A stretch of DNA of 64,000 nt from Dyadobacter sp. UC 10. GTDB lineage: Bacteria > Bacteroidota > Bacteroidia > Cytophagales > Spirosomataceae. Both the position numbers and the translations under genes were made by a program. The stretch lies in assembly GCF_008369915.1 (NCBI RefSeq), contig NZ_VSRN01000001.1:2078001-2142000 (forward strand), read 5' to 3'. Within the stretch, counting starts at the first letter, position 1, and the number at the start of each line of letters is the position of its first letter. Shown one piece after another: positions 55,501-64,000 of the stretch. Below the pieces are notes generated by a model. That model ran no database searches and had not been told where the DNA came from. It worked only from the letters and a program-made list of their open reading frames with translations.

Positions 55501-55977
55501 ATGAAATCAAACCTGCTGCAATGCATTCTGGCCATCTCAGTTAGCGCATTACTGAATTTTAAATCCACGCCAGCGAATGCGCAGGATCAAACGTCGGAAG
55601 TACGCGCGACGATTGATAAGTTATTCGATGGAATGCGTGCGGGTGATTCGTTAATGCTACAAAGTGTTTTTGCAAAAGATTGTGCATTAACATCTATTTC
55701 TAAAAATGAGGCCGATTCCCTGATCGTACGTACGAGCGGCATTCAGGGCTTTATTAAAGCAGTTGGCACACCGCACAAGGACAAATGGGATGAAAAAATT
55801 TACGATGTGAAAGTATCGATCGACGAGCCGATGGCCATTGTGTGGGCTCCTTACAAATTCCATCTCGGCGACAAGTTCTCCCACTGCGGCGTCAATGTAT
55901 TTACGCTTCTACACTCGAAAACCGGCTGGAAGATTACAGGGATAACAGACACGCGAAGAAAAGAAGCTTGCCCGTAA
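55501..55977 (+). CDS. exported NTF2-like (DUF4440-type) protein
   Basis: A 158-residue exported protein. After a signal peptide (LLQCILAISVSALLNF, ending near ANAQ) the mature part matches the cone-shaped NTF2-like fold: VRATIDKLFDGMRAGDSLMLQSVFAKD at the start and WAPYKFHLGDKFSHCGVNVFTLLHSKTGWKITGI at the end. Such proteins bind small ligands or are enzymes with diverse roles; nothing more specific can be said. The ATG at 55501 begins the signal peptide. Its stop is 4 bases from the end of the convergent radical SAM gene. Confidence 0.8.
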   Translation: MKSNLLQCILAISVSALLNFKSTPANAQDQTSEVRATIDKLFDGMRAGDSLMLQSVFAKDCALTSISKNEADSLIVRTSGIQGFIKAVGTPHKDKWDEKIYDVKVSIDEPMAIVWAPYKFHLGDKFSHCGVNVFTLLHSKTGWKITGITDTRRKEACP

Positions 55978-55981
55978 CGCG

Positions 55982-56959
55982 TTAAAACCTGACCATTTGC
56001 TTCCAGGTACCTTTCATGCGGTTATATTTGATCGTACTCGGCAATGCTTTCCACCAGTACTTGTTCATTTCCACTGCAAAGGAAGGCTGCATATAACAAT
56101 TGATCACACATCCTTCACAAGCTGGTAATCGTCCTTCCAACGCAACCAGTTTTTGCACTTCGTCGGAATGGTACAGGTTAAATAAATTTCCATCTATCGG
56201 AAAATCTTTCAATCCCAGGTGATAGCAGGGTAACACTAATTTGTTCTCAGGCGAAATAACGATAGTTGTACTTGCAGCTTTGCAAACAGGTGCATCAACA
56301 TGATTTCCTCCATCCAATCGCAGCTGCACAAATGCCTCATTGAGATAGACATTTTTCTGCTTTGCCCACCATAACAATTCGTTCAACGCTTCCTTCGAAA
56401 GGTTCGCACCTACCTTATCATATTCAAATACCGGATTGAGGATCAGAACAAGATCGTTTGGAATACAGATTTCTTCCCACAGCTGCCTGATCTTATGAAC
56501 ATTGTTCTCAAAAACAGTAAAAATAATATCAGGTCGCTCGCCCATTGACTTTGCTATTGCGATGGATTCCATCACTTTGTCAAAGCATTTGACGCCACGA
56601 GACTGATCATGTTCGTCTCGATCCGGTGAATCGAGCGAAAAGTGTAACATATCGACCAGACCGCGCAGCTTTTCAGCCTGTTTCGGATAAAGCAGGCCGT
56701 TACTGGTCACAGTAGTGATCATCCCGTGGTCCTTTGCCTCTTTCAAAAGCAAATCCAGCTGGCGATGGAGCAGCGGCTCTCCCCCTGTGAAGTCAATGAC
56801 TTTTACCCCCAGTTTTTTCAGGTCCCGAAGATTTTCGCGAAGGTTTTCAACGGTTATATAGGGCGAAGGCTTTTCCCATATATCACAGAAACTGCATGAT
56901 GCATTGCAACGATACGTTACATAATAATTACACAGGACCGGATGGGATACCAGACGCAT
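55982..56959 (-). CDS. radical SAM protein with SPASM-like C-terminus
   Basis: A 325-residue radical SAM enzyme. The cluster motif CxxxCxxC is C18, C22 and C25 (CNASCSFC), followed by FTGGEPLL for SAM binding. The C-terminal part has five further cysteines (C226, C245, C281, C284, C288, the last three in CEGCVINC), which suggests a SPASM/twitch domain with an auxiliary cluster. The substrate is unknown; SPASM enzymes often modify peptides, but no small precursor gene is visible beside it. It follows accD by one base, so the two are surely co-transcribed. Confidence 0.9.
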   Translation of the reverse strand: MRLVSHPVLCNYYVTYRCNASCSFCDIWEKPSPYITVENLRENLRDLKKLGVKVIDFTGGEPLLHRQLDLLLKEAKDHGMITTVTSNGLLYPKQAEKLRGLVDMLHFSLDSPDRDEHDQSRGVKCFDKVMESIAIAKSMGERPDIIFTVFENNVHKIRQLWEEICIPNDLVLILNPVFEYDKVGANLSKEALNELLWWAKQKNVYLNEAFVQLRLDGGNHVDAPVCKAASTTIVISPENKLVLPCYHLGLKDFPIDGNLFNLYHSDEVQKLVALEGRLPACEGCVINCYMQPSFAVEMNKYWWKALPSTIKYNRMKGTWKQMVRF

Positions 56960-56960
56960 A

Positions 56961-57803
56961 TCAGCTGATCATAGAAAGGAGACTTGTCAGCTTGTCTTTC
57001 AGATCTTTTCTGTCAACAATAAAATCAAGAAACCCGTGTTCAAGCACAAATTCAGCACTTTGGAACCCTTTTGGCAAATCCTTACCGATGGTTTCACGAA
57101 TCACGCGCGGACCTGCAAAACCGATCAACGCCTCAGGTTCAGATATATTAAAATCACCCAGCATTGCATAGGAAGCCGTTACCCCGCCAGTCGTAGGATC
57201 AGTGAGCAGAGATATATAAGGGATTTTCGCCTCCGACAGTTGCGCCAGACGCGCAGAAGTTTTTGCCATTTGCATTAATGAAAACCCAGCCTCCATCATC
57301 CGCGCGCCACCCGATTTTGAAATCATCAAAAACGGGATTTTGTGTTCCAATGCATAAGAAATGGCCCTGGCTATTTTCTCACCCACAACCGAGCCCATCG
57401 ACCCGCCGATGAAGTTGAAATCCATACAGGCGATCACTAGGTCCAGTTCGTTCATTTTGCCGTGACCAGTCCTGACCGCGTCATTCAAGCCTGTTTTTTG
57501 CATGGTCGACTTGATACGGTCGGGATATGCTTTTGTATCTACGAAATGCAAAGGATCTCCGGAAGTCAGGTTCGCATCAAGTTCTATGAATTCGTTGTCA
57601 TCGAACAGGAGATTGAAATAAACATCCGACCCCACTTTTTCGTGGTAATTGCAATGCGGGCAGGTGAAGGCATTTTGCTTATGTTCCCTGGTAGGTGTTA
57701 TTTTTTTACAATTTGGACATTGGTACCATAAACCATCAGGCGCCTCGCGCTTCATTTCTGTTGGAGTATTGATGCCTTTTTCTTTCCGAATAAACCAGGA
57801 CAT
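56961..57803 (-). CDS. accD: acetyl-CoA carboxylase carboxyltransferase subunit beta
   Basis: A 280-residue AccD, half of the carboxyltransferase that makes malonyl-CoA. The N-terminal zinc finger ([14 protein letters not shown]) and the crotonase-like core ([51 protein letters not shown]) are complete. AccA is not in the window. It is preceded by a promoter-like element at 57879-57886. Confidence 0.98.
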   Translation of the reverse strand: MSWFIRKEKGINTPTEMKREAPDGLWYQCPNCKKITPTREHKQNAFTCPHCNYHEKVGSDVYFNLLFDDNEFIELDANLTSGDPLHFVDTKAYPDRIKSTMQKTGLNDAVRTGHGKMNELDLVIACMDFNFIGGSMGSVVGEKIARAISYALEHKIPFLMISKSGGARMMEAGFSLMQMAKTSARLAQLSEAKIPYISLLTDPTTGGVTASYAMLGDFNISEPEALIGFAGPRVIRETIGKDLPKGFQSAEFVLEHGFLDFIVDRKDLKDKLTSLLSMIS

Positions 57804-57878
57804 GTTCTTGTGGGTTAATTTAAATATAAAAGCTTTTTAATCAGCTTATTATATAGACTTCATGATGTATATAAGACT

Positions 57879-57886
57879 CAAATATA
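57879..57886 (-). promoter_or_regulatory. candidate -7 element for accD
   Basis: TATATTTG on the minus strand fits TAnnTTTG, about 75 bases before the accD start codon. The -33 region shows only GTTT-like sequence near the expected position. Confidence 0.45.
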
Positions 57887-57906
57887 AGAATAATTGTTTT
57901 TTTAAA

Positions 57907-57940
57907 CCGGTATCGGCCTTTATCAGTAATGGCATACCGG
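57907..57940. repeat. 7-bp inverted repeat in the accD/reductase gap
   Basis: CCGGTAT and ATACCGG are perfect inverted copies 20 bases apart, with an inner GCC/GGC pair. They lie just upstream of the accD -7 element in a 208-base divergent gap. They may be an operator or a structured element. Confidence 0.4.
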
Positions 57941-57974
57941 CTTCTGATGAACAATTTTAAGCTTAATTTGTTAC

Positions 57975-58004
57975 TATAAAACCAATTTAAATAGCTGGTT
58001 TATA
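57975..58004. repeat. inverted repeat ahead of the FMN reductase gene
   Basis: TATAAAACCA and TGGTTTATA pair with one bulged base around 11 bases of spacing and end 7 bases before the ATG of the plus-strand gene. The placement suits a repressor site or a translation-control hairpin. Confidence 0.35.
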
Positions 58005-58011
58005 AATATCG

Positions 58012-58554
58012 ATGATAACAATTCCGTCCCCCATCGTGATTATTGTTGGAACGAACAGGCCCAACTCCATGTCCCGAAAAATCGCAGAATACTATCAGAC
58101 TATACTAAATCACCTGGACGCACCCAGTATTATTCTCGATCTGGTTAATCTTCCGAATGATTTCACCGTGTCTGCATTATATCATAATACCGGCAAAAAT
58201 GAGGAATTCAATAATCTCAAATCTCTGCTGGAGCAAACTGATAAGTTTGTTTTTGTAGTTCCGGAATACAACGGTTCTTACCCCGGGGTATTAAAAGCCT
58301 TTATTGATGGCCTTCCGTATCCAAACAGTTTTGCCAATAAAAAGGCCGCGCTAGTGGGCCTTTCCTCTAATATGCAGGGGGCTACAATCGCGTTAAGCCA
58401 TCTAAATGACGTATTTAGTTATTTGGGTATGAACACCTTAGCTCTCCGTGTAAAGCTTGGCCAGATACGTACCCATTTTCAAGATAGTGCCGTCTCAAAT
58501 GCGTTATACAAAGAACTGCTTGAAATGCAGGCCGGACAGCTTGTTCACTTCTGA
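58012..58554 (+). CDS. NAD(P)H-dependent FMN reductase
   Basis: A 180-residue flavodoxin-fold oxidoreductase of the NADPH-dependent FMN reductase type. The FMN phosphate loop is IIVGTNRPNSMSRKIA, and the second site is FVVPEYNGSYPGVLKAFIDGLPY, the family's PEYN-SYPG-LK motif. It reduces quinones, azo compounds or metal ions in relatives; its own substrate is unknown. It is divergent from accD and converges on ftsZ across a shared terminator. Confidence 0.92.
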   Translation: MITIPSPIVIIVGTNRPNSMSRKIAEYYQTILNHLDAPSIILDLVNLPNDFTVSALYHNTGKNEEFNNLKSLLEQTDKFVFVVPEYNGSYPGVLKAFIDGLPYPNSFANKKAALVGLSSNMQGATIALSHLNDVFSYLGMNTLALRVKLGQIRTHFQDSAVSNALYKELLEMQAGQLVHF

Positions 58555-58561
58555 TCTAACA

Positions 58562-58587
58562 AAAAAGGGAGCCTGCGCTCCCTTTTT
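58562..58587. terminator. bidirectional terminator between FMN reductase and ftsZ
   Basis: AAAAAGGGAGC and GCTCCCTTTTT form an 11-bp perfect stem with loop CTGC. Runs of A and T on its two sides make it a good intrinsic terminator in both directions. It lies 7 bases after the reductase stop codon and 4 bases before the ftsZ stop. Confidence 0.92.
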
Positions 58588-58591
58588 CATG

Positions 58592-60043
58592 TTATTTCAA
58601 CCAATGTTGCTCCATTTCATAAGCAGGAATTGCTGGCCGCTTCCATAATTCTGCCCTGCTTCTTCTGAATGCCGGCCCTTCCAGGTCAGCGAATTTCACA
58701 AGGCCGTCTTTGAAAGAATTGATCATTACCCGCAAATCTTCATTCTCATTCTCGGACCAACCTTCGTTCCCGTCAAGTTCAGTAAGGGAAATATTTACCG
58801 AGTCAAATCCAGAGGAAATAGTATCTTTCTCCATTACCAGATCCACAGTGCTCGTAGGAGTATTTTCGAAAACATCTTCGGTAACTACGATAGGCTCCTC
58901 ATTCACGGAAACCTCCTCTTTCATATTGTCGACAGGGGCTTCAATCGTGCCGGGAAACTTATGGGATAACTTGATACCCGGAATAGGTGATTCGATGCTA
59001 TCGAAACCGGCTGCAACAATTGTAACTCTCAGCTTGTCGACCAGTGAATCGTCCAAAATCGTTCCCAATTTGAACATTCTGGCTTCTCCACCTACCTGAG
59101 ACAATACGTAACTCCAGATTTCACGCTGCTCTTTCATGGTGGCTTCCTTTTTCTTGCTGGTAGCCAAAGTGACAAGAATACGTTTTGCTCCACGAATATC
59201 CCTGTCGTTCAAAAGCGGAGAATCGAGTGCTTCCTTGATCGCCACCTGCGCACGGTCGCCGCCACTCGCTTCCGAAGTTCCCATTACAGACTGCCCCGCT
59301 TTTTTCAATACTTTCTCCACATCCTTGAAGTCGGTATTGATATTACCGTTTGTTGTGATGATTTCGGAGATACTTTTAACCGCATTCAGCAGAATTCCGT
59401 CAGCCTCTGCAAATGCCTGGGTAATCGTCATATCTTCAAAAAGCTCTTCCAGCTTGTCATTCAATACAACCAGTACCGTATCACAATATTTTTTGAGTTG
59501 CTCGATACCTTCGAGCGCTTGTTCTTTCTTGTCGAAACCTTCCCAGGTATAAGGCGCAGTTACTACCGCGACCGTTAATTTACCCATTTCCCGGGCCAGC
59601 TGCGCGATTACGGGTGCAGCTCCGGTGCCTGTTCCACCCCCCATACCAGCGGTGATAAATACCATTTGTGTGGACCCGCCCAGCAGTCCTTTAATCTCCT
59701 CGATAGTTTCAAGGGCGGCTTCTTTTCCTTTTGTAGCGTCCGTTCCAGCCCCTAGCCCTTGCGTTAATGTTGCTCCAAGTTGTATTTTAACTGGAACAGG
59801 ACTGTTGGCCAATGCCTGCCTGTCGGTATTACAAACCGCAAATTCTACATCCTTGATCTTTCGTTCAAACATGTAGTTCACAGCATTACTGCCTCCGCCG
59901 CCTACACCAATCACTTTGATAATGGCAGGCTCACCTTCGCCTGGGGCTGGAAAGTCTTTCACGATTTCGTTCACGATGTAGTCCTGATCTAAAGCTTTCA
60001 GCAAGCTTGTGTTTAATTTTTTTTCCGGGGTTGAGTTATTCAT
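58592..60043 (-). CDS. ftsZ: cell division protein FtsZ
   Basis: A 483-residue tubulin-like GTPase that forms the division ring. The signature GGGTGTG is at residues 135-141, and the N-terminal GVGGGGSNAVN and the T7-loop region are intact. The C-terminal extension is long (about 150 residues beyond the core) and acidic, as is usual in Bacteroidota. It ends with a conserved-looking basic/aromatic tail (FRRSRAELWKRP, then AYEMEQHW), probably the site bound by FtsA. It is the last gene of the division run. Confidence 0.98.
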   Translation of the reverse strand: MNNSTPEKKLNTSLLKALDQDYIVNEIVKDFPAPGEGEPAIIKVIGVGGGGSNAVNYMFERKIKDVEFAVCNTDRQALANSPVPVKIQLGATLTQGLGAGTDATKGKEAALETIEEIKGLLGGSTQMVFITAGMGGGTGTGAAPVIAQLAREMGKLTVAVVTAPYTWEGFDKKEQALEGIEQLKKYCDTVLVVLNDKLEELFEDMTITQAFAEADGILLNAVKSISEIITTNGNINTDFKDVEKVLKKAGQSVMGTSEASGGDRAQVAIKEALDSPLLNDRDIRGAKRILVTLATSKKKEATMKEQREIWSYVLSQVGGEARMFKLGTILDDSLVDKLRVTIVAAGFDSIESPIPGIKLSHKFPGTIEAPVDNMKEEVSVNEEPIVVTEDVFENTPTSTVDLVMEKDTISSGFDSVNISLTELDGNEGWSENENEDLRVMINSFKDGLVKFADLEGPAFRRSRAELWKRPAIPAYEMEQHWLK

Positions 60044-60058
60044 AACTGTGCTGATTTT

Positions 60059-61411
60059 TCAATAGTCGCCTAAACTATCGTCCTTTTTGCCAATAATATT
60101 ATTGATGTTATCCCAGAAAGTACCTCCATTTTTTTTAACAGGCTCCTTCACCTCTTTGGGTTTATCTTTCTGAACAACGCTGGCCGTAACCGCCGTAGCC
60201 GGCTTACAAACAGATTTAACCCTTGGGTCGATCGACTTCAGACCAGCCCACGCCAGACCAATCGCAGTACTAAACGTAGAATTGCTCACTGCGTCGGCCT
60301 TCGCCGTTCTTTCCAGGTTTTCAGGATAACCTACCCTCACGGACATATCAGTCACTTTCTCAAATAACAGCTCTATATCATCAATATTCGCTGAACCTCC
60401 GGTTAAAACGATACCGCCGATAAGTCTGTCCAGATAGCCCGATTTAATAATCTCAGCATAAACCATTGCAGCAATTTCTTTCAATCTCGCCTCAATGATC
60501 AATGCGATATTTTTCTTTAAAACAGGCTTTGGCTGTCTGCCCGCAAGATAATTGACTAAAATTTCGATATTAAGAGGAATATCTGCAGAAATAGCCGCAC
60601 CATACTGCTTTTTGAGCTGCTCTGCATTCTCATATTGAATATTGCAACCCAGCGCCAGGTCATTTGTAATATGGCGCCCGCCAACAGGAAAAGTAGCAAT
60701 ATGTCTTATAATCCGGTCCTGATAGATAATCAGGTCGGTAGTATGATCGCCAATATCGACCAGTGCAATTCCAGCCTTGATTTCATTATCGGTTAAAACA
60801 GCCAAACTGGTAGCCAGCGGCCCCAGAACCATTTTATCACATCTTAAATTCTGATCTGCATCGGCCAGGCTTTTCCTGGTACGCTGAATAGATTGATTAT
60901 TTGCAGAAACGATCAAAAAATTGCCGCCCAGCTTGATCCCCGTCCGCCCCACAGGCTCTTTGATCCCCATCGAATTGTCGACAACGAAATCCATCGGCAA
61001 CACATGCAGCACATCGTAATTAGGCTCAATCTTCGCGCGGTACATGTCATCAACAAGTTGATCTACATCGCGTTGAGTCACTTCCTCGCCCGAAGACGCA
61101 GAAGGACGGATCACGCCGTCACTTTGCGAACTTATTTTTACATGAGTGCCGCTGAAACTAACATTCACGACACCAATATCAAGATCTGACCGTAAGGACG
61201 CCTCCTGAAGAGCTTCCCTGATGGCACTGCCAACCTGTTTTATATTTTCAACTGATCCATTAATAACTGCTCCTGCAGGCACCGGAACTTCACTAAAACC
61301 CAGAATTTCTATATTGTTCTGACGCGATCCGGAAGAAGTTCCCTGCGCTGCGATCACGGCTATTTTAGTACTTCCAATATCGACTCCAACTACAATTTTT
61401 TCGTGTGCCAT
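60059..61411 (-). CDS. ftsA: cell division protein FtsA
   Basis: A 450-residue actin-like protein that tethers FtsZ to the membrane. It has the nucleotide-binding motif VVGVDIGSTKIAVI, the SHS2 (1C) domain with GVVNVSFSGTHVK, and VDIGDHTTDLIIY and GIVLTGGSANI in the ATP-binding core. The C-terminal tail (FWDNINNIIGKK) is a probable amphipathic membrane-targeting helix. It is 15 bases from both ftsQ and ftsZ. Confidence 0.97.
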   Translation of the reverse strand: MAHEKIVVGVDIGSTKIAVIAAQGTSSGSRQNNIEILGFSEVPVPAGAVINGSVENIKQVGSAIREALQEASLRSDLDIGVVNVSFSGTHVKISSQSDGVIRPSASSGEEVTQRDVDQLVDDMYRAKIEPNYDVLHVLPMDFVVDNSMGIKEPVGRTGIKLGGNFLIVSANNQSIQRTRKSLADADQNLRCDKMVLGPLATSLAVLTDNEIKAGIALVDIGDHTTDLIIYQDRIIRHIATFPVGGRHITNDLALGCNIQYENAEQLKKQYGAAISADIPLNIEILVNYLAGRQPKPVLKKNIALIIEARLKEIAAMVYAEIIKSGYLDRLIGGIVLTGGSANIDDIELLFEKVTDMSVRVGYPENLERTAKADAVSNSTFSTAIGLAWAGLKSIDPRVKSVCKPATAVTASVVQKDKPKEVKEPVKKNGGTFWDNINNIIGKKDDSLGDY

Positions 61412-61426
61412 GCTAAAGGTGAATTA

Positions 61427-62203
61427 TTATTCACAAACTATTTGATCTTGAAACTTAACACTTATTCTTTTAAATCTGCTCCAGTCCTGACTCAATACTT
61501 TGTCGTAGAATATTTTAAGCTTTTTAAACTTAGACTGATAATCTTCTGCTGTCCCCAATTCGATCTGCTGATCACCGACAATAGTCATCAGACTAATTTC
61601 TCCGTCATTGTCTGCATTCAGCTGCGTAACCTGCGCTTTCCAGAATGGGTCTGTATTCAGAAAATGAAGTAGGTCCATTACCGGAGCACCCTTCGCATTC
61701 TGTAATTTTTCAGGATCATTAAAAAATGCCCCTGAAACCAATAATGTTCTTGCTGAATAATTTTCTGATAGAGGAAAAAAAACGCCTTCATCGCTAATAT
61801 AGTATCCCGACGTGTTCCGCGTTTCTCCATTTTCAGAAGTATTAATCCAGCGCGCTAACGGTTTCTCTTGTTCTACTTCTACGACTATATTACCTCTGAG
61901 GTCACTAAAAACCTGGCATTTCCTTATTAATTTGTTACGCCTGACCCGGTACTCCAGATCGTTTAATGCGACATCTCTTAGCCTGCTTCCCAACAAAGGA
62001 TCCCCCCCGTTTTCTGTCAATAGCATCCGGACATCCATTTGATCTAAAAAGCGTGCTCCCGAATCACCCTTGATCGATACTACCAGGTTAGTACAACGTT
62101 GCTGACCCAGCTTACTTTCCGCCATACCGATTCCGGCAATCGGCAAGAGAAGCCACAAACCACGTTTCAACAAAAGCCATGAATATTCAAATTTACGTAA
62201 CAT
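61427..62203 (-). CDS. ftsQ: cell division protein FtsQ/DivIB-like
   Basis: A 258-residue single-span protein with a short basic N-terminus, one membrane segment (LWLLLPIAGIGM) and a periplasmic POTRA-like domain followed by a beta domain (KPLARWINTSE, GYYISDEGVFFPLS, TLLVSGAFF). Sequence similarity in this family is low; the call rests mainly on topology and position between murC and ftsA. The ATG at 62203 is chosen; the frame is open further upstream from a TTG at 62242 that overlaps murC. Confidence 0.85.
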   Translation of the reverse strand: MLRKFEYSWLLLKRGLWLLLPIAGIGMAESKLGQQRCTNLVVSIKGDSGARFLDQMDVRMLLTENGGDPLLGSRLRDVALNDLEYRVRRNKLIRKCQVFSDLRGNIVVEVEQEKPLARWINTSENGETRNTSGYYISDEGVFFPLSENYSARTLLVSGAFFNDPEKLQNAKGAPVMDLLHFLNTDPFWKAQVTQLNADNDGEISLMTIVGDQQIELGTAEDYQSKFKKLKIFYDKVLSQDWSRFKRISVKFQDQIVCE

Positions 62204-62228
62204 CTTAGTAATATTAACAATGCTTTTA

Positions 62229-63632
62229 TTAATTATTCGCAAACGGATTTTTGAGCTGGTTGGCCAAAGGTTCGACCAAAGTGTCGATATCTCCGGCGCC
62301 GATTGTCACTACAATATCTGTATTTAAATCTCCTAAAATACTAAGTACTTTATCTTTAGAAACGATTTGCTTGTCTGGGCAACGAACATTTTCAAGTATC
62401 ATTTGCGAAGTCACTCCTTCAATAGGAAGTTCTCTCGCCGGGTAAATTTCCAGCAATAAAACCCTGTCAGCCAGAGACAGGCTTTCAGCAAATCCATCAG
62501 CAAAATCACGTGTTCTGGTGAAAAGGTGTGGCTGAAAAATGGCTGTTACGTGCCGGCCGGGATATAAACCTTTGACCGACGACAGAAAGGCTTCAATCTC
62601 TGCCGGATGATGGGCGTAATCATCTATATAGACATTTCCATCTTCTTCCACCTGATACTCGAAGCGTCGCTTGACGCCGCCATAATTTTCAAGCGCCTCT
62701 TTTATTTTTTCGGGAGAAACACCCACGTGCAATGCAACTGCACTGGCGGCTATTGAGTTTTCAATATTATGATACCCGGGAATTTTCATGGCAATGCCTT
62801 CAATCACGCCGTCGGGGTACACAAAATCAAATACAAACCGTGCATTTTCAATATGAATATTTCTGGCATGAAAAACCCCGGAATTCAGAGAATAGGAAAG
62901 TACTTCCGCTTTGGTACTGCCCGATAATTCCAATCCCTGTTTCATAAAAAGCACCCCGTCTTCATCGATCTGCCCCACAAAATCACGGAACGATTCCAAT
63001 ACCGCCTCGTGCTTGCCGTAAATATCGAGATGGTCCGCATCCGTGGAGGTCACAATCGCAATCTCAGGATAAAGAGTCAGAAAAGAGCGGTCGAATTCAT
63101 CAGCCTCAACAACACAAAAGACTTCTTCCAGATGATCTGTCGGATCGTTCAGAAGCAGGTTAGTCCCATAATTTTGCGTAATACCTCCCAGAAACGCAGT
63201 ACTGTTGACGTTAGCGTGTCTCAAAATATGTGCGACGAGTGACGATGTCGTGGTTTTTCCGTGCGTACCGGCTACTCCAATTGTTCGAAGGTTTTTAGTC
63301 AGAATCCCCAGAACCTGCGAGCGTTTCAGGATCAGAAAATTTTGATCGCGGAAATAAAGCATTTGCTGATGCTGGACCGGTACAGCCGGGGTATATATAA
63401 TCAATGTCTTCTGCGGATCTTCTACAAACGCGCCGGGAATGGTTTCAATAGAATCATCCAGCGTTACTACTATTCCTTCGTCCATTAATTTACTGACGAG
63501 CGGCGTCATTGTCTTGTCGTAACCCGCAACCTCAAATCCATTGGCTTTAAACCAACGGGCTAATGCGCTCATTCCGATCCCTCCGATTCCAACAAAATAA
63601 ATATATTTCCAATTAGTCATTGAAGACGACAT
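62229..63632 (-). CDS. murC: UDP-N-acetylmuramate--L-alanine ligase
   Basis: A 467-residue Mur ligase that adds the first amino acid to UDP-MurNAc. The N-terminal Rossmann stretch (YIYFVGIGGIGMSALARW), the ATP loop (GVAGTHGKTTTSSLV), DADHLDIYG and the C-terminal YIDDYAHHPAEI are all present. It is 13 bases after murG and 25 bases before ftsQ, the standard dcw order. D-glutamate from MurI is used two steps later in the same pathway. Confidence 0.98.
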   Translation of the reverse strand: MSSSMTNWKYIYFVGIGGIGMSALARWFKANGFEVAGYDKTMTPLVSKLMDEGIVVTLDDSIETIPGAFVEDPQKTLIIYTPAVPVQHQQMLYFRDQNFLILKRSQVLGILTKNLRTIGVAGTHGKTTTSSLVAHILRHANVNSTAFLGGITQNYGTNLLLNDPTDHLEEVFCVVEADEFDRSFLTLYPEIAIVTSTDADHLDIYGKHEAVLESFRDFVGQIDEDGVLFMKQGLELSGSTKAEVLSYSLNSGVFHARNIHIENARFVFDFVYPDGVIEGIAMKIPGYHNIENSIAASAVALHVGVSPEKIKEALENYGGVKRRFEYQVEEDGNVYIDDYAHHPAEIEAFLSSVKGLYPGRHVTAIFQPHLFTRTRDFADGFAESLSLADRVLLLEIYPARELPIEGVTSQMILENVRCPDKQIVSKDKVLSILGDLNTDIVVTIGAGDIDTLVEPLANQLKNPFANN

Positions 63633-63645
63633 TATTCTCGCTCAG

Positions 63646-64000
63646 TTATTTAATTAATTTCAATACTTCTTCCGCAATATCATCGGCAGCAGTTGGCTTG
63701 GCCAGCTTTCTGATATTAGTTTTTAAATTTTCCTGTTGCCCGATATCTCCTAATAGTTCCAGCGATTTGGTTACCAGTTGTTTTCGAGCCACTTCATCTT
63801 TAACTAACCATGCGGCGTCCTGTTCCACCAAAGCCAGCGCGTTTTTGGTCTGATGATCTTCTGATGCCGCCGGAAACGGAATCAGTATCGCAGGTTTGGC
63901 GGCCAGGCAAAGTTCGGAAACCGAAAGCGCGCCAGCTCTTGAAACCACAACATCCGCAATTGCGTACGCCAGGTCCATTGTATATATGAAATCAAAAGCT
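63646..64000 (-). CDS. murG: undecaprenyl-PP-MurNAc-pentapeptide-UDPGlcNAc GlcNAc transferase (partial)
   Basis: The C-terminal 117 residues of MurG; the start lies beyond the right edge. The acceptor/donor region reads AYAIADVVVSRAGALSVSELCLAAKPAILIPFP, then EDHQTKNA, matching the MurG donor-binding pattern (SRAGA, E, P-P, D-Q--NA). MurG makes lipid II on the cytoplasmic face. It is the first visible gene of the division/cell-wall run. Confidence 0.96.
   Translation of the reverse strand, partial: AFDFIYTMDLAYAIADVVVSRAGALSVSELCLAAKPAILIPFPAASEDHQTKNALALVEQDAAWLVKDEVARKQLVTKSLELLGDIGQQENLKTNIRKLAKPTAADDIAEEVLKLIK

Overview
The window looks like chromosomal, housekeeping-rich DNA from a Bacteroidota bacterium, most likely an aerobic Cytophagales species of the Dyadobacter/Spirosomataceae type. 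This placement is an inference. It rests on the Bacteroidota-type promoter (TTTG, 19-bp spacer, TAnnTTTG), an alternative complex III plus aa3 oxidase cluster, Bacteroidota-style hybrid kinase and ECF sigma units, many SusC/D-free glycosidases and the family content. There is no rRNA, CRISPR array, insertion sequence, prophage or recognisable defence system.

Layout. 1-8.1 kb (+ strand): the end of an unknown gene, an L,D-transpeptidase lipoprotein, a large hybrid sensor kinase, a LuxR-type regulator with a degenerate receiver, an outer-membrane-barrel-like protein and a DUF4097-like exported protein. 8.2-15.4 kb (mostly - strand): DUF1801 protein, sialidase, a small DUF2158-like protein (+), a small exported protein, an aldose-epimerase-like exported protein, a two-subunit molybdenum hydroxylase (iorB/iorA type) and a DUF3467 protein. 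15.5-29.2 kb (- strand): the conserved translation/transcription run tRNA-Tyr, tRNA-Gly, tRNA-Thr, tuf, tRNA-Trp, secE, nusG, rplK, rplA, rplJ, rplL, rpoB, rpoC, with a clear promoter at its head, a terminator after tuf, an attenuator-like hairpin before rpoB and a strong terminator after rpoC. 29.2-35.2 kb: an ECF sigma / anti-sigma-like / barrel protein operon, murI (+) and a GH106-like glycosidase.

35.3-52 kb (- strand) is a single run of 16 respiratory genes. It holds alternative complex III (actA-F), cytochrome c oxidase subunits II, I, III, III and IV, heme A synthesis (ctaA, ctaB), an SCO-like protein, a DUF420 protein and a small CxxC membrane protein, ended by a terminator. Menaquinol electrons would pass through ActB/ActA/ActE to the aa3 oxidase, with assembly factors made from the same transcript. 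52.2-57.8 kb: tRNA-Cys, rpsA, an HNH endonuclease, smpB, an NTF2-like exported protein (+), a radical SAM/SPASM-like protein and accD. 58-64 kb: an FMN reductase (+), then the end of a division/cell-wall (dcw) cluster, murG (cut by the window edge), murC, ftsQ, ftsA, ftsZ.

No clearly new multi-gene system was found. The points most worth a second look are a truncated tRNA-Thr copy with a 15-nt insertion in the tuf leader, a 12-bp perfect hairpin placed exactly at the ctaD stop / ctaA start overlap, His-rich extensions on several respiratory subunits, an SCO-like protein that seems to lack its copper-ligand histidine, a LuxR regulator whose receiver lacks every phosphorylation residue, and structured leaders around rpoB.
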